Below, in pieces: positions 1 through 9,011 of a stretch of 62,228 nucleotides of DNA. The notes beneath the pieces are model-generated. The model was not told the DNA's origin. It ran no database searches and was given only the letters and a program-made list of their open reading frames with translations. The translations under genes and the position numbers were made by a program. This DNA is from Desulfurococcus sp. (GTDB lineage: Archaea > Thermoproteota > Thermoprotei_A > Sulfolobales > Desulfurococcaceae). Within the stretch, counting starts at the first letter, position 1. The number at the start of each line of letters is the position of its first letter. The stretch lies in NCBI GenBank assembly GCA_026626905.1, contig JAPNUX010000002.1:1-62228 (forward strand), written 5' to 3'.

Positions 1-1177
1 AGTTAAAGCAACCAGCGGCTTTGTAAAGCATGTCAAAGAGACTTACGCTGTACTACTGTCTCGTCCATGGTGGACTTATGGTGCTGAAATGGGAGTTAAT
101 GAGCATGGAGTAGTAATGGGTAACGTAGCGGTTTTCACTAGGGAACCCTATAAGGATAGCGGCTTGCTTGGAATGGATATACTTAGATTAACTCTCGAGA
201 GAAGCCGTAGCGCTAGAGAGGCCTTAGAAGTAGTAATTGAGTTAACTGAGAGTCCCGGACAGGGTGGAAACTATAGCTATGAGAAGCCTTTTAGATACCA
301 CAACTCCTACCTGATAGTGGACTCTAGTGAAGCATGGATTATTGAGTCTGCCGGTGAGTTCTGGGCTGCTAAAAGAGTAAGCGATGTATACTCCGCTTCC
401 AACGCGTTAACGATCAGCGATGACTAGGATCTATCCCCCCGGAGCTAGTAAAGCATGGAGTAGAAAAATACAATTGCAGTAAGGAGGGCTTCAACTTTTC
501 AATAATGTTATAGTGATAGACTCTACACCTGGCTTGCCCGTGGAAGAGAGAGAAGAAGGTTCACGTACACGAAGCTCTTAGAGAAGAAGGGGGAACTCAC
601 AGTAGAGGACTTCATGAGTATATTGAGAAGTCATAGCAGGGAACCCTACCATCCAGCACGAGGATCCACGAGGGATATATGCATGCATTACGGAGGTCTC
701 CTGCGGCCCTCTCATACTGCTGCATCAATGATCGTGGCATTGAAACCCGGCTGTAAACCATTAATCCTAGCATCTATTTCACCGTACCCATGTCTCTCAG
801 CGTATAAGCCCATACCCTTCGGCTTTAATCCTCCCGTAAGCTTCAAGGAGACGAGTAACAAGTATAATCCTGAAAACTACTGGTGGGTGCATAGAAGGCT
901 TAAATCACTCCTGCAGTCATGCTATTACAGCCAGGTAGTACGAGAGTATATTAATGGAGTACGAGGGATCGAGGAAGAATATTTGAAGCCGTTGATACTA
1001 GAGTATAGTGAGGGAAAATGCGTAGAAGACGAATCATACAGTATTCTAGAAAGCATGATAGAAGCTGAAAACAAGCTACTAACAAAGGCTTCTAAAGCTA
1101 TTAGCGGGAAGTATTGCTGGAGGCATCCATTCCACACGCTTATACTCAAGAAGTCTGATGGGAAAGCAGGCTTCTAG
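1..1177 (+). pseudogene. C69/secernin-type dipeptidase, 5'-truncated by the window and broken by two frameshifts
   Basis: Three consecutive pieces of one protein read in alternating frames. From position 2 frame 2 reads a peptidase-like segment up to ALTISDD and a stop at 425-427. Frame 1 takes over near 424 (LGSIPPELVKHGVEKYN) and stops at 511-513. Frame 2 resumes near 506 (YSDRLYTWLARGRE) and continues to 1177. The order and the motifs (N-E-H-G-V near residue 32, R-DICMH-GG, a TAASM segment) fit Ntn-hydrolase peptidases of family C69/secernin, which cleave dipeptides or related amides after autoprocessing at an N-terminal Cys or Thr. The N-terminus with the nucleophile lies outside the window. 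The intervening bases keep coding character, so the breaks are recent or are sequencing errors. The open frame starting at 614 is not an independent gene. Confidence 0.7.
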
Positions 1178-1283
1178 CTGGAATACTCTCACGCCGGCTG
1201 ATGTCTCCACACGGCTGCTTTCAACTAGTAGAGCAACCTTAATAATTACTCAGCATTAGACTTTGTTTTAAGGGGAGTCTAGC

Positions 1284-3506
1284 GTGAAGTTCCATGGTAA
1301 TGCAGTTACATTAATATTGATTGCAGCTCTCCTTACCTCCTCGCTCGTAATAGCACCGTCGTCCCTAACACCTGCATCAGCTAGTGGAGTAGGAGGTAGA
1401 GTTAAATTCGCTGAGAAAGTCGTCTTGTTAAGCATAGATGCTGCCCGCATAGATTATACCATGAAGCTTGCAGAGGAGGGACTGCTACCCGGATTCAAGA
1501 AGGTTATGGAGAATGTTGTTGTAGCAGCAGGCATGATTGTAAGCTTCCCCTCTGAGACATCAGTATCACATGCAGTTATATCTACAGGTGCTCCACCAGG
1601 TACAACCGGTATTACAGGCAATAATATTCACTTGCCGGGTACAGCAGTCAACAAGGTGGTATCCGGGTTCGATGGAAGCAATCTTCAAGCTGAACCACTA
1701 TGGGCTACTCTCGAACGTCAAGGCTTAAAGGCAGTTGTAGCTGCATTTCCTCAAAGTACTCCATCATACTGGGCTAGTAGAGTTAACACTTCAATACTAT
1801 TCAATCCCTATGATAGCTTCATACCAGTATCCTACTCCACGCTGTACACAAGCAACTCCAGCGTGAAGGCTGCCAGAGTAGTTAACTTCAAGGAAGCGGT
1901 GAACTGGAGTGGCGTCAGCGATGTACTCGGTGGAGTAAGCCTTGCACTTGAAGCGGAAATACCTATGGGCGACGACAAGTGGTATCTGTATCTAGCCGAT
2001 ATCAATGGTGACGGGTACCCTGATAAAGTAGCTATTGTGCCATTAGAGAAAGATCTACGTAAAGCTGTAGCTGTACTTGGCGAGGGCGAGTGGAGTAAGC
2101 CTGTAAATACAACCATAACTGTGGGAAGCGTAAAGTATATTGTGGCTCCACTGTTTAAAGCATTGAACTTGAGTCTCGAGAACTTCAGATTGTATAGAAG
2201 CCTCATGAGGCCGTTCAACGGCAGCTGGTTCAACAACTACGAGCTAGCATGGAAGGTCTGGAATAACGTGGTCGTGAAAACCGGGATGATCACGGATGGA
2301 GATTGGTTCGGCCTTGTAAACGAGTGGTTTGATCCAGAGACATACATGGAGACAGTTCACTACACTAACGAGTTCTTCAAGGAGTTCACGCTATACCTGC
2401 TGAAGAATACGGAGTGGGATTTACTAATGAGCTACACCCCTATAGTAGACAATGTCTACCATCAATTCCTAGGCCTAGTTGACCCTAGCATGCCCTACTA
2501 CGATGAAAGCAAGGCTAGCTTATACTGGAGCTATATAGTAAGAGCCCACCAGTGGGCAGATGAGATCCTGAAGGCAATACTTGAAAACGTCGACCTCAGT
2601 AAAACCGTGGTGGTAGTAGTCTCAGATCACGGGCAGTGGCCGGTTAAAAAGCTGGTTAACATTAACAGTATACTGTATAATGCAGGATTGATAAGCGTTG
2701 ATGAAAAAGGCAATATACTCTGGAGTGCCGTGAAAGCATACTACACAGGTTCAAACCAGATCTTCGTGAACTTGAAGGATAGAGAAGAAAATAGGGTCGT
2801 AGGGCAGTCGGAGTACGAGGATGTTGTCAGAAAAGTAATGTCTGCTCTGGCGAGTATTAGAGACCCGGAAACCGGGGAACCAGTATTCGGGTTAATCATG
2901 AGGAGAGAGGAGGCAAGGATACTAGGACTCTACGGTGACCGCGTAGGCGACGTGGTGTTCAGCCTGAGACCAGGCTATTCTGCCTCTACAAGCCTTGTAA
3001 TCAATAAGAGTAGTGGTGAAGGCATAATATTCTCGCCTGCTATTCCACTTAAAACTATAACTGGAACACATGCAGACTTACCATTCTACCCTCAACTACT
3101 CGCAGTATTTAGTGCGATAGGATCCTCCATTACTCCTGGACGCTTAGGCTATATAAGCTCGACGAGTATAGCCCCAACGATAGCATATATCCTAGGGATT
3201 GCACCACCCCTTAATGCTACAGGCATTGTTCTCCCTATAGTAGGGCCAAGGCTAGTGACTACAACTACTACAGAAGTATTTACTGAGACGGCAACAAAAA
3301 CTTTAGTGGAGACTAGAGTATCGACTACTACGTTAACTTCAACGAATACTGTAAAGGTAACCGAGGTTAGAACCGAAACCTTAATGGAGACTGAAACCAC
3401 GACGCTAACTGTTAAAACTATTGATACTAGCTCGCTTATACTAGTAGTTGTGCTAGCACTAGTAGTCGGGGCTATTCTAGGAGGACTGCTATTAAGGAAA
3501 CGCTAA
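1284..3506 (+). CDS. Cell-surface type I phosphodiesterase / alkaline phosphatase superfamily protein
   Basis: 740 aa with a GTG start after AGGGGAG. Residues about 7-34 form a Sec signal peptide. The catalytic domain carries the superfamily pattern: LLSIDAARIDY (metal Asp), FPSETSVSH with the probable Ser/Thr nucleophile, STGAPPGTTGITGN, VVVVVSDHGQ (metal Asp-His) near residue 450, and ITGTHAD (metal His) near residue 595. After it come about 50 residues made mostly of T/V/E (residues 655-710), a typical O-glycosylated stalk, then a C-terminal membrane helix (715-735) ending LLLRKR. The enzyme is therefore predicted to sit outside the cell, tethered near the S-layer, hydrolysing phosphodiesters, nucleotides or phosphonates; the substrate is not evident. 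The gene is monocistronic, with a T-run downstream at 3527-3533. Confidence 0.8.
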   Translation: MKFHGNAVTLILIAALLTSSLVIAPSSLTPASASGVGGRVKFAEKVVLLSIDAARIDYTMKLAEEGLLPGFKKVMENVVVAAGMIVSFPSETSVSHAVISTGAPPGTTGITGNNIHLPGTAVNKVVSGFDGSNLQAEPLWATLERQGLKAVVAAFPQSTPSYWASRVNTSILFNPYDSFIPVSYSTLYTSNSSVKAARVVNFKEAVNWSGVSDVLGGVSLALEAEIPMGDDKWYLYLADINGDGYPDKVAIVPLEKDLRKAVAVLGEGEWSKPVNTTITVGSVKYIVAPLFKALNLSLENFRLYRSLMRPFNGSWFNNYELAWKVWNNVVVKTGMITDGDWFGLVNEWFDPETYMETVHYTNEFFKEFTLYLLKNTEWDLLMSYTPIVDNVYHQFLGLVDPSMPYYDESKASLYWSYIVRAHQWADEILKAILENVDLSKTVVVVVSDHGQWPVKKLVNINSILYNAGLISVDEKGNILWSAVKAYYTGSNQIFVNLKDREENRVVGQSEYEDVVRKVMSALASIRDPETGEPVFGLIMRREEARILGLYGDRVGDVVFSLRPGYSASTSLVINKSSGEGIIFSPAIPLKTITGTHADLPFYPQLLAVFSAIGSSITPGRLGYISSTSIAPTIAYILGIAPPLNATGIVLPIVGPRLVTTTTTEVFTETATKTLVETRVSTTTLTSTNTVKVTEVRTETLMETETTTLTVKTIDTSSLILVVVLALVVGAILGGLLLRKR

Positions 3507-3526
3507 TCCTATTATTCTATTCCAGC

Positions 3527-3533
3527 TTTTTTT
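3527..3533 (+). terminator. Oligo-T terminator after the phosphodiesterase gene
   Basis: A run of seven T residues 20 bp after the stop codon, followed by the promoter region of the next transcription unit. Archaeal RNA polymerase terminates intrinsically at such T-runs without needing a hairpin. Confidence 0.5.
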
Positions 3534-3603
3534 ACTCACGTTAACTTTCTAGTTTCATGTGGTTAAATGACTGTAGTCTCTTAGATTATGCTTGGTGGAT
3601 GAG

Positions 3604-4755
3604 TTGAGTAAGGCTACCAGTGGAGGAGACTTGGTCTCAGTGCTAACTAAGGAGAAGAAGATAAGGATAGTGCCCGATACGTCGCTCGACTCTCTGATTG
3701 CTGCAAGCATTCTCTTGAAGACTCTTAGAGAGCATAATAAGTCGCCTAGGGTTTCCCTGGATCCCAAGTTGCTCCTAGATGACAGGGATGAACCATCAAT
3801 TCTCTTGAATCTACCGCCTGTCAGCGGGAGCAGGCAGGTCTCGCTAGTTTTTACGGGGGAGAGCTCTATTACAGGTATTATTGCCAGCTTGCTCGACGAC
3901 TTATTTGTGATCGAGTGGTGGGATAAAGTACTAGCTATAATTGCTGGCTTATACAGGAATCTATACGTCTTTAGGGAAGGTAAGTTCAAGGGTGTTGAAG
4001 ACAGGATTCTAAGAGAGCTGATTAGCAGTAAAAAGCTTGTAGAAGTCCCGTCAATGCTGAGGGCGTGGGGAGTTGATAGACTAGGGTTAGCGCGCTCGCT
4101 TAAAAGAACTCTTATTCCATTCATGCCTGGCTTAACAGGTAATATTGAACCCATAAAAGAGATCACCCAGAGGATCTTCAAGAGGAATCCCGAGGAGCTC
4201 AGGGTGCTTGATGCCTCCAACGAGAAGGAGATGATACTGCTACTTGAGTTTCTGCGAGAGCTGGCTAGAGTCCTAAACGTGAATGTAGGAGAGCTTTCAA
4301 ACAAGCTGCTAGGCGACTTCATAGTATCCAGCGAGGTCTTCGAGGGTTTAAAGCTACAGTTAAGTGAAGCTATGGGAGCCCTCTTAGTCTTCAACAGCTT
4401 AGAGAAACGCAACCCACTATATGTTATCGGGGTCAGTGTTGATTCAAGCTTAATACCCTCCATGCTTACAGTCTACGAAGAACACATTGAGGAAGCATCT
4501 AGCTTGCTCGGAATAACAATACCGAAGTGGCTGGCTGATAGAAGCGAGTATATTGATGTAGAAGAGTTCTTCGAGAGACCGGGGATAGTTGCAGATATCC
4601 TAGGTAATCTTAACGCTCTACCACAGGGAAGGCCCGTTCTAATACTACATGAAGGAGTAAAGGTGACAGAGCTGAGAGAGCTCTTGAGAATCGGTGTTAA
4701 ACCAGAAGATGCTTACGCTAGGTGCGATGAGGTGCAGTTATGCGTAGTAAAGTAG
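3604..4755 (+). CDS. DHH-family phosphoesterase (RecJ/GAN-like), divergent
   Basis: About 383 aa. The start is placed at TTG 3604 because GGTGG (3594-3598) lies five bases upstream; a TTG at 3592 would add four residues but has no ribosome binding site. The N-terminal segment IRIVPDTSLDSLIAASIL matches the beginning of DHH domains (motif-I Asp), and the C-terminal third (VIGVSVDSSLIPSML onward) looks like a DHHA1 substrate-binding region. The expected DHH triad itself is not visible, so catalysis may be lost. Position upstream of a Pcc1-like gene and rps3ae matches the archaeal recJ-like/COG2892/rps3ae neighbourhood. Its ORF overlaps the next gene by 16 bp, indicating translational coupling. 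A single-strand nuclease or replication (CMG-associated) role is inferred from the family only. Confidence 0.6.
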   Translation: MSKATSGGDLVSVLTKEKKIRIVPDTSLDSLIAASILLKTLREHNKSPRVSLDPKLLLDDRDEPSILLNLPPVSGSRQVSLVFTGESSITGIIASLLDDLFVIEWWDKVLAIIAGLYRNLYVFREGKFKGVEDRILRELISSKKLVEVPSMLRAWGVDRLGLARSLKRTLIPFMPGLTGNIEPIKEITQRIFKRNPEELRVLDASNEKEMILLLEFLRELARVLNVNVGELSNKLLGDFIVSSEVFEGLKLQLSEAMGALLVFNSLEKRNPLYVIGVSVDSSLIPSMLTVYEEHIEEASSLLGITIPKWLADRSEYIDVEEFFERPGIVADILGNLNALPQGRPVLILHEGVKVTELRELLRIGVKPEDAYARCDEVQLCVVK

Positions 4756-5018
4756 AAGACCGGCATTCCTGCATAGCATGCTTAACTATTAGCGGTCCTC
4801 GAGAGTTCGTTGAAGCAGTATACTCCTCACTACACCCAGATAACCTGGAGGCTGGAGAGGAGATCAGGATCTCGGAGACTATCAGCAGCAACCTGTACAA
4901 GGTTGAAGTAAGCGTCAAGGGTGGACTCTCCAGTGCCTTTAAAACAGCACGCTCTACAATCAGCGAGATACTAAACCTGCTGGCAATGCTTGAATCTGTA
5001 ATTGAGGGGACTGCCTGA
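4740..5018 (+). CDS. pcc2: Pcc1 paralogue, KEOPS subunit Pcc2 type
   Basis: 92 aa with an ATG start inside the 3' end of the DHH gene. The pattern of short beta strands followed by VYSSLHPDN, then ISSNLYKVEVSVKGGLSSAFKTA and a final long helix ending LLAMLESV is that of the Pcc1/CTAG fold. Archaeal KEOPS (Kae1-Bud32-Cgi121-Pcc1), which makes t6A37 in ANN-decoding tRNAs, was shown to include a Pcc1 paralogue, Pcc2, as a fifth core subunit. A second Pcc1-like gene lies at 16555-16863, so the window holds both. Assignment of this one as Pcc2 rests on its neighbours (DHH gene and rps3ae), where the COG2892 family normally sits, while the other copy sits in the exosome cluster where canonical Pcc1 is found. 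Confidence 0.7.
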   Translation: MRSKVEDRHSCIACLTISGPREFVEAVYSSLHPDNLEAGEEIRISETISSNLYKVEVSVKGGLSSAFKTARSTISEILNLLAMLESVIEGTA

Positions 5019-5020
5019 GA

Positions 5021-5030
5021 ATTTAAATAT
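5021..5030 (+). promoter_or_regulatory. TATA box for rps3ae
   Basis: The ATTTAAATAT element begins right after the pcc2 stop. It is 50 bp before the rps3ae ATG, leaving a predicted leader of about 25-30 nt. It suggests that rps3ae can be transcribed separately from the DHH-pcc2 pair. Confidence 0.5.
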
Positions 5031-5080
5031 CCCTTTAAGGCATTACTCCGCCTGATTTAGATGGTTAGAGGCTGACTAAA

Positions 5081-5710
5081 ATGTCTTCAGGGCGTAGAGC
5101 TGTAGTGAGAGATAAATGGAAGCTTAAGAAGTGGTATGATGTAGTAGTCCCACAATCACTCGGCGGCATAGTAGTAGCTACAACCCCCGCCGACACCCCT
5201 GAGAAACTGATCGGGAGAGTTGTTGAGACAACACTCTACGATATAACCGGTGATATAACACAAGTCCACGTTAAATTATACTTCCAGGTCACGAGTGTGG
5301 AAGGGAACAAGGCTTTAACAAGGTTTAAAGGACACGAGCTAGCGAGAGACTACATTAAGAGCCTAGTGAGAAGGAAGAGCAGCAAGATCCAGGGGATAGT
5401 TGACGTGACAACCAAGGATGGATACAAGCTACGTGTAACTATAATAGCGCTGACAAGTTATAGGTGCAAGACAACCCAGAAGAAGGCTATCAGAAAGATT
5501 ATGAGGGAGTACATACTCAAGAAGGCGAGCGAGCTGACACTAGACGAATTCCTCCAGGAGATACTAAGCTACAAGATCTCGAGTGAGATAGCTGAGCTAG
5601 CGAGAAAAATATACCCGATTAGAAGAGTTGAAGTATATAAGTCGAAGCTGCTAGCAGCGCCGCCAGTATCCGTGGAGCCTAAGCCTGCTGCTACACCACA
5701 GCTAGGCTGA
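5081..5710 (+). CDS. rps3ae: 30S ribosomal protein S3Ae
   Basis: 209 aa, normal length for archaeal S3Ae. Typical features are the basic N-terminus with DKWKLKKWYDVVVP, the segment GRVVETTLYDITGDITQVHVK (read in overlapping parts), RFKGHELARDYIKSLVRR and the helical C-terminus ending in a short Pro/Ala-rich tail. It binds the small subunit near the platform and mRNA exit. The start ATG follows a short A/T-rich spacer. Confidence is high because the whole protein aligns by eye with the family. Confidence 0.95.
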   Translation: MSSGRRAVVRDKWKLKKWYDVVVPQSLGGIVVATTPADTPEKLIGRVVETTLYDITGDITQVHVKLYFQVTSVEGNKALTRFKGHELARDYIKSLVRRKSSKIQGIVDVTTKDGYKLRVTIIALTSYRCKTTQKKAIRKIMREYILKKASELTLDEFLQEILSYKISSEIAELARKIYPIRRVEVYKSKLLAAPPVSVEPKPAATPQLG

Positions 5711-5885
5711 AAGCCTCACGCCCGCTCCTCGGGTAGCTGGGTTTTTCCATAAGCATGAAGACTATTTGAATCGGGTAGTCTGGTTCTACAGTTAGTAGTA
5801 GATTTACTTGAATACTACTATTTGATAGTTTAGCGTTAAGTATATTTTATCGAGCAGCAGGAACATACTAGCTGAGGGAGGATTT

Positions 5886-7148
5886 TTGAAGGCAGTTATA
5901 CTAGCTGCTGGAAACGGTGTTAGACTGAAGCCTGTGACCGAGACTCGCCCCAAACCCTTAGTCCCAGTCCTCTGTAAACCCCTACTACTCTGGCATCTAG
6001 AGAGACTCGCCTCAGTTAGAGAGATAGATGAAGTTGTAATCGTTGTTGGATACATGGATACCGCTATTAGAACCCTAGTTGAAAGCTACAAGCATCCATT
6101 CAAAGTAAGGTTTGTTAAGCAGGAGAAGCCCTTAGGTACTGGAGACGCTGTTATAAAGGGGATTGAAGGCTTGGATCACGATGAGGATGTAGTTATAGTA
6201 TACTCCGACATCTACTCCTCTGTAAACGTAATACCAGAGATCGCCAGAATTGAAGGAAGTGTTCTCGTCGCCGCCGAGGTAAGCGATCCAGAGAAATACG
6301 GTGTTATAGTCGAGGAGAATGGGTTCCTGAAGACCATAGTGGAAAAACCGCTTCAACCACCATCACGGTTAGTTAATAGCGGCATATACAAGTTGAAGGT
6401 GAGAGATATCGTGGAGAACAGTGATATACAGCCCAGCCCGCGAGGCGAGCTAGAGTTCACTGATATCGTAAATAACATGAGTCGAAGAGGTATTAGAGTG
6501 AGAGTAGCCAAGCTACCCGAGTCAACTTGGATAGATGTCGGCAGGCCATGGCACATTATTGAAGCTAACAAGATGGCTCTAAAGGAATTAAAAGGAAGGA
6601 TCATAAAGGGATCAATCGTGGAGCCTGTATACATTACTGGAGATGTATACATAGGGGAGGATGCGGTAGTAAAACCCTTCACGATAATAGAGGGGCCGGC
6701 ATACATTGATAGAAACGTTGAACTAGGCCCGAGTGCTAGGATAAGACCTTGGACCGTAGTCTGCAGCGGCTCGAAGATAGGATTCAGTGTTGAAGTCAAG
6801 GAGAGCGTGATACTAGAGAACGTAAAAGCAAAACACCTCGCCTACATAGGAGACAGCATTATATGCGAGGAGGTTAACATAGCTGCTGGGACAATCATAG
6901 CTAACCTTAGATTTGATAGAGCTACAATTAAAATGAACATAGAGAACCACATCGAGGACACGGGTAGAGTTAAAATGGGAGCTGTAATAGGGGCCCGTGC
7001 ATCAATAGGAGTCAACGTATCGATCTCACCAGGCGTTAAGATTGGAAGTGGCGCCTGGATCATGCCGGGTACAGTAGTCTACAGGGATGTTGAATCTAAC
7101 ACCATATACTATGGTAGCGGGGAGAGTAGGAATAAAAGCCGGGATTAA
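5886..7148 (+). CDS. Bifunctional sugar-1-phosphate nucleotidylyltransferase / acetyltransferase (GlmU-like)
   Basis: 420 aa. A TTG start follows GGGAGG (5876-5881). The N-terminal nucleotidyltransferase domain begins MKAVILAAGNGVRLKPVTE and contains RPKPLVPV, the signature loop for binding an NTP and a sugar phosphate; YSDIYSS supplies the metal Asp. From about residue 245 the chain is a left-handed beta-helix of hexapeptide repeats (VYITGDVYIGEDAVVKP and later VIGARASIGVNVSI), as in archaeal GlmU/ST0452-type enzymes that acetylate GlcN-1-P and make UDP-GlcNAc or dTDP-glucose. This is the likely source of activated sugars for N-glycans of the S-layer and of the extracellular proteins in this window. 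The exact sugar cannot be read from sequence. Confidence 0.85.
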   Translation: MKAVILAAGNGVRLKPVTETRPKPLVPVLCKPLLLWHLERLASVREIDEVVIVVGYMDTAIRTLVESYKHPFKVRFVKQEKPLGTGDAVIKGIEGLDHDEDVVIVYSDIYSSVNVIPEIARIEGSVLVAAEVSDPEKYGVIVEENGFLKTIVEKPLQPPSRLVNSGIYKLKVRDIVENSDIQPSPRGELEFTDIVNNMSRRGIRVRVAKLPESTWIDVGRPWHIIEANKMALKELKGRIIKGSIVEPVYITGDVYIGEDAVVKPFTIIEGPAYIDRNVELGPSARIRPWTVVCSGSKIGFSVEVKESVILENVKAKHLAYIGDSIICEEVNIAAGTIIANLRFDRATIKMNIENHIEDTGRVKMGAVIGARASIGVNVSISPGVKIGSGAWIMPGTVVYRDVESNTIYYGSGESRNKSRD

Positions 7149-7174
7149 TTAGATTAAAGTGTAGTGGAGGAGAG

Positions 7175-7576
7175 ATGACGAGAACATACAGAATAGAGGA
7201 TTTCAAAGAGAAGTACCCGAATCTAGCTAGAGAGATACTTGACGGTGAAGGCGAAGGAGACTTGAAGATAATCTTTGATGCAAGCTACATTGACCCGTGG
7301 AAGGGGTATCTACCTTCAGCAATAGACTACATAAGACGCTGTAAAACTGTAGAGGAAGCCCTAGAAGTCCTCGACTACCTTGTTAAACACGAAGAGCTGA
7401 GCGTAGAAGAGGGAGTAAGGCTTAGGAGAATTCTAGAAGAGAAAGGGTTAGAATACTTCGGGAGGAGAAAAGAGGACGACTACTACTACAAGGAGGCTAG
7501 GAAGTTCTGGAGGACACTGAATAGACTCCTCAGGGGTAATGCAGGCCTGGAAGCACGCGTCGAGGAGAAGGATTAA
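7175..7576 (+). CDS. DUF2095 family protein
   Basis: 133 aa, ATG start after GGAGGAGA and 26 bp behind the GlmU-like gene, so probably in one operon. It is acidic and almost wholly helical, with the conserved core DPWKGYLPSAIDYIRRCKT, EALEVLDYL and SVEEGVRLRRILEEKGLEYFG, followed by a charged YYYKEARKFW segment. The family is restricted to archaea and its function is unknown. No signal peptide or membrane helix is seen. The C-terminus ends against the convergent YchF gene, 67 bp away. Confidence 0.7.
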   Translation: MTRTYRIEDFKEKYPNLAREILDGEGEGDLKIIFDASYIDPWKGYLPSAIDYIRRCKTVEEALEVLDYLVKHEELSVEEGVRLRRILEEKGLEYFGRRKEDDYYYKEARKFWRTLNRLLRGNAGLEARVEEKD

Positions 7577-7643
7577 ACTAGCCTGGAGTCCTTGGCTGGC
7601 GGGATATCCTGGAGCATAAAGTAGCTCTCAAATAAGTTAGATT

Positions 7644-8897
7644 CTAGCCTGCATTCTCAGAGTGGGCTCTGGGTTTAGACTTAGCTGCTACAATTTTCAC
7701 TACATCTCCATCTCCCAGGATGTGGTTTTCCCCAATTCTCCTCTTACTCCTTGCATCTATAGCGTAGAGGAAGCTCTCGCCGAGCTCTGTGTGCACCATG
7801 TAAGCTAGTTTTCTAGCAGTAATACCCTTGGGGACTAAGTATGCGTCTGGAAGCACGTTTCCATAGTGATCAGTATACTTGTTCTCGTCTTCAACAGGGT
7901 ATACTACGATAAACCCGAGCTTCCTGAAGACAGCTGTGTTAAGAAGCTCTTGAACACCTGTTGAACCGTAGCGCTTGAGGACGTTATTCTCTACAAGTCG
8001 TAGTGCCTTCAATTGCTCGCTTGTTAGCTTTGATCCATCTTTAACTGTGAAGGATGAGTCCCCTGGAAGGTACTCGATTACCCCGCTAGAAGCAGCCTTT
8101 CTTAGAATGTACTCTCCTAGCGCGCTCACAGGTACAACATTCTCCTCACCAAACCTCTTTTTAAGCTCCCCTACGTATTCGAAGGCTACTGGTATGTCTA
8201 CTTTATTAGCTGCTATGATGATCGGCTTACTAACTTCTCTCAGCTTAACTGCGAAGTCCTCTACATCTCTTGTACTCCACGCTTTAGGCGGCTTATCCTC
8301 AAGCCCCGCCCTCTTTACAGCTTCAGCTACGTGATGCCTTCCAATGCTCAGCCCAGAGAGGTTCTGAGCTATTAAGTCCAAGGGGGCTTGAGCTGAGAGA
8401 AGAGATCTAGAGATCTTAGACTCCCATACACGTATAACCGTGTTCTTGAACCACTCATTTATCTCGTTGACTATGCTCTCAGCTTCCTCAACCGGATTCT
8501 GGGTTCCAGGGGGCTGGGGATTACCCTCTAGATCAGTTGAGCCGGATGCATCTACAACATGTATTAGCACGTCAGCCTGCCTTAAGTCATCCATAAACTT
8601 GTTACCGAGCCCTCTTCCCTTGCTTGCTCCTGGTATGAGGCCAGCTACATCTATTATTTTAACAGGAATGAATCTGTTACCAGCGATACAGAAGCCTGAA
8701 CGCGGGTTGCACGCTGGCAGCCCTAAGTCGACGTGGGCGCAGCGGACTCTCACATATCCTACACCGATATTAGGCTCTATAGTTGTGAAAGGGTGGTCTG
8801 CAATCTTAACTGGTATCATTGTTAGAGCTGCAAAGAGAGTTGACTTGCCGACATTAGTCTTACCTACAATACCTACCAGGATCTCTGGTGGCGGCAT
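7644..8897 (-). CDS. ychF: Obg/YchF-family GTPase (OLA1/YchF-like) with TGS domain
   Basis: 417 aa, archaeal YchF length. The N-terminal G domain shows G1 GIVGKTNVGKST, the switch region with FTTIEPN, G3 DVAGLIPGASKGRGLGN and G4 ANKVD near residue 232. A helical insertion follows, and the last 90 residues (AYLVPKGITARKLAYMVHTELGE, then GDGDVVKIVA) are a TGS domain. YchF proteins bind ribosomes and hydrolyse ATP or GTP, acting in translation and stress control. The gene is transcribed towards DUF2095 and divergently from rpl15e across a 114-bp spacer. Confidence 0.93.
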   Translation of the reverse strand: MPPPEILVGIVGKTNVGKSTLFAALTMIPVKIADHPFTTIEPNIGVGYVRVRCAHVDLGLPACNPRSGFCIAGNRFIPVKIIDVAGLIPGASKGRGLGNKFMDDLRQADVLIHVVDASGSTDLEGNPQPPGTQNPVEEAESIVNEINEWFKNTVIRVWESKISRSLLSAQAPLDLIAQNLSGLSIGRHHVAEAVKRAGLEDKPPKAWSTRDVEDFAVKLREVSKPIIIAANKVDIPVAFEYVGELKKRFGEENVVPVSALGEYILRKAASSGVIEYLPGDSSFTVKDGSKLTSEQLKALRLVENNVLKRYGSTGVQELLNTAVFRKLGFIVVYPVEDENKYTDHYGNVLPDAYLVPKGITARKLAYMVHTELGESFLYAIDARSKRRIGENHILGDGDVVKIVAAKSKPRAHSENAG

Positions 8898-8934
8898 CTG
8901 GCTTCAACCCTATACACGATACTAGCTGAATGGA

Positions 8935-8944
8935 AATATTTATA
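8935..8944 (+). promoter_or_regulatory. TATA box for the rpl15e-rnp operon
   Basis: ATATTTATAA preceded by purines (TGGAA, BRE-like), 68-77 bp upstream of the rpl15e start. It lies in the divergent spacer between ychF and rpl15e and is oriented for the plus-strand ribosomal/RNase P gene cluster. Confidence 0.55.
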
Positions 8945-9011
8945 ATCAGCAGTTGCTATTTGAGGGCACCAGTGCTGGCAACGCATGCGCCACTAGTAGT
9001 GGTGTTTGATT

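Noticed and set aside
614-1177. ORF taken as an independent 187-aa protein
   Set aside because: Coding sequence in the same frame continues upstream to about 506 and joins the secernin-like fragment through frameshifts, so it is the tail of a broken gene.
3149-3400. Minus-strand V/S/T-rich ORF
   Set aside because: It is antisense to the Thr-rich stalk of the phosphodiesterase, a repetitive coding region that leaves all frames open.
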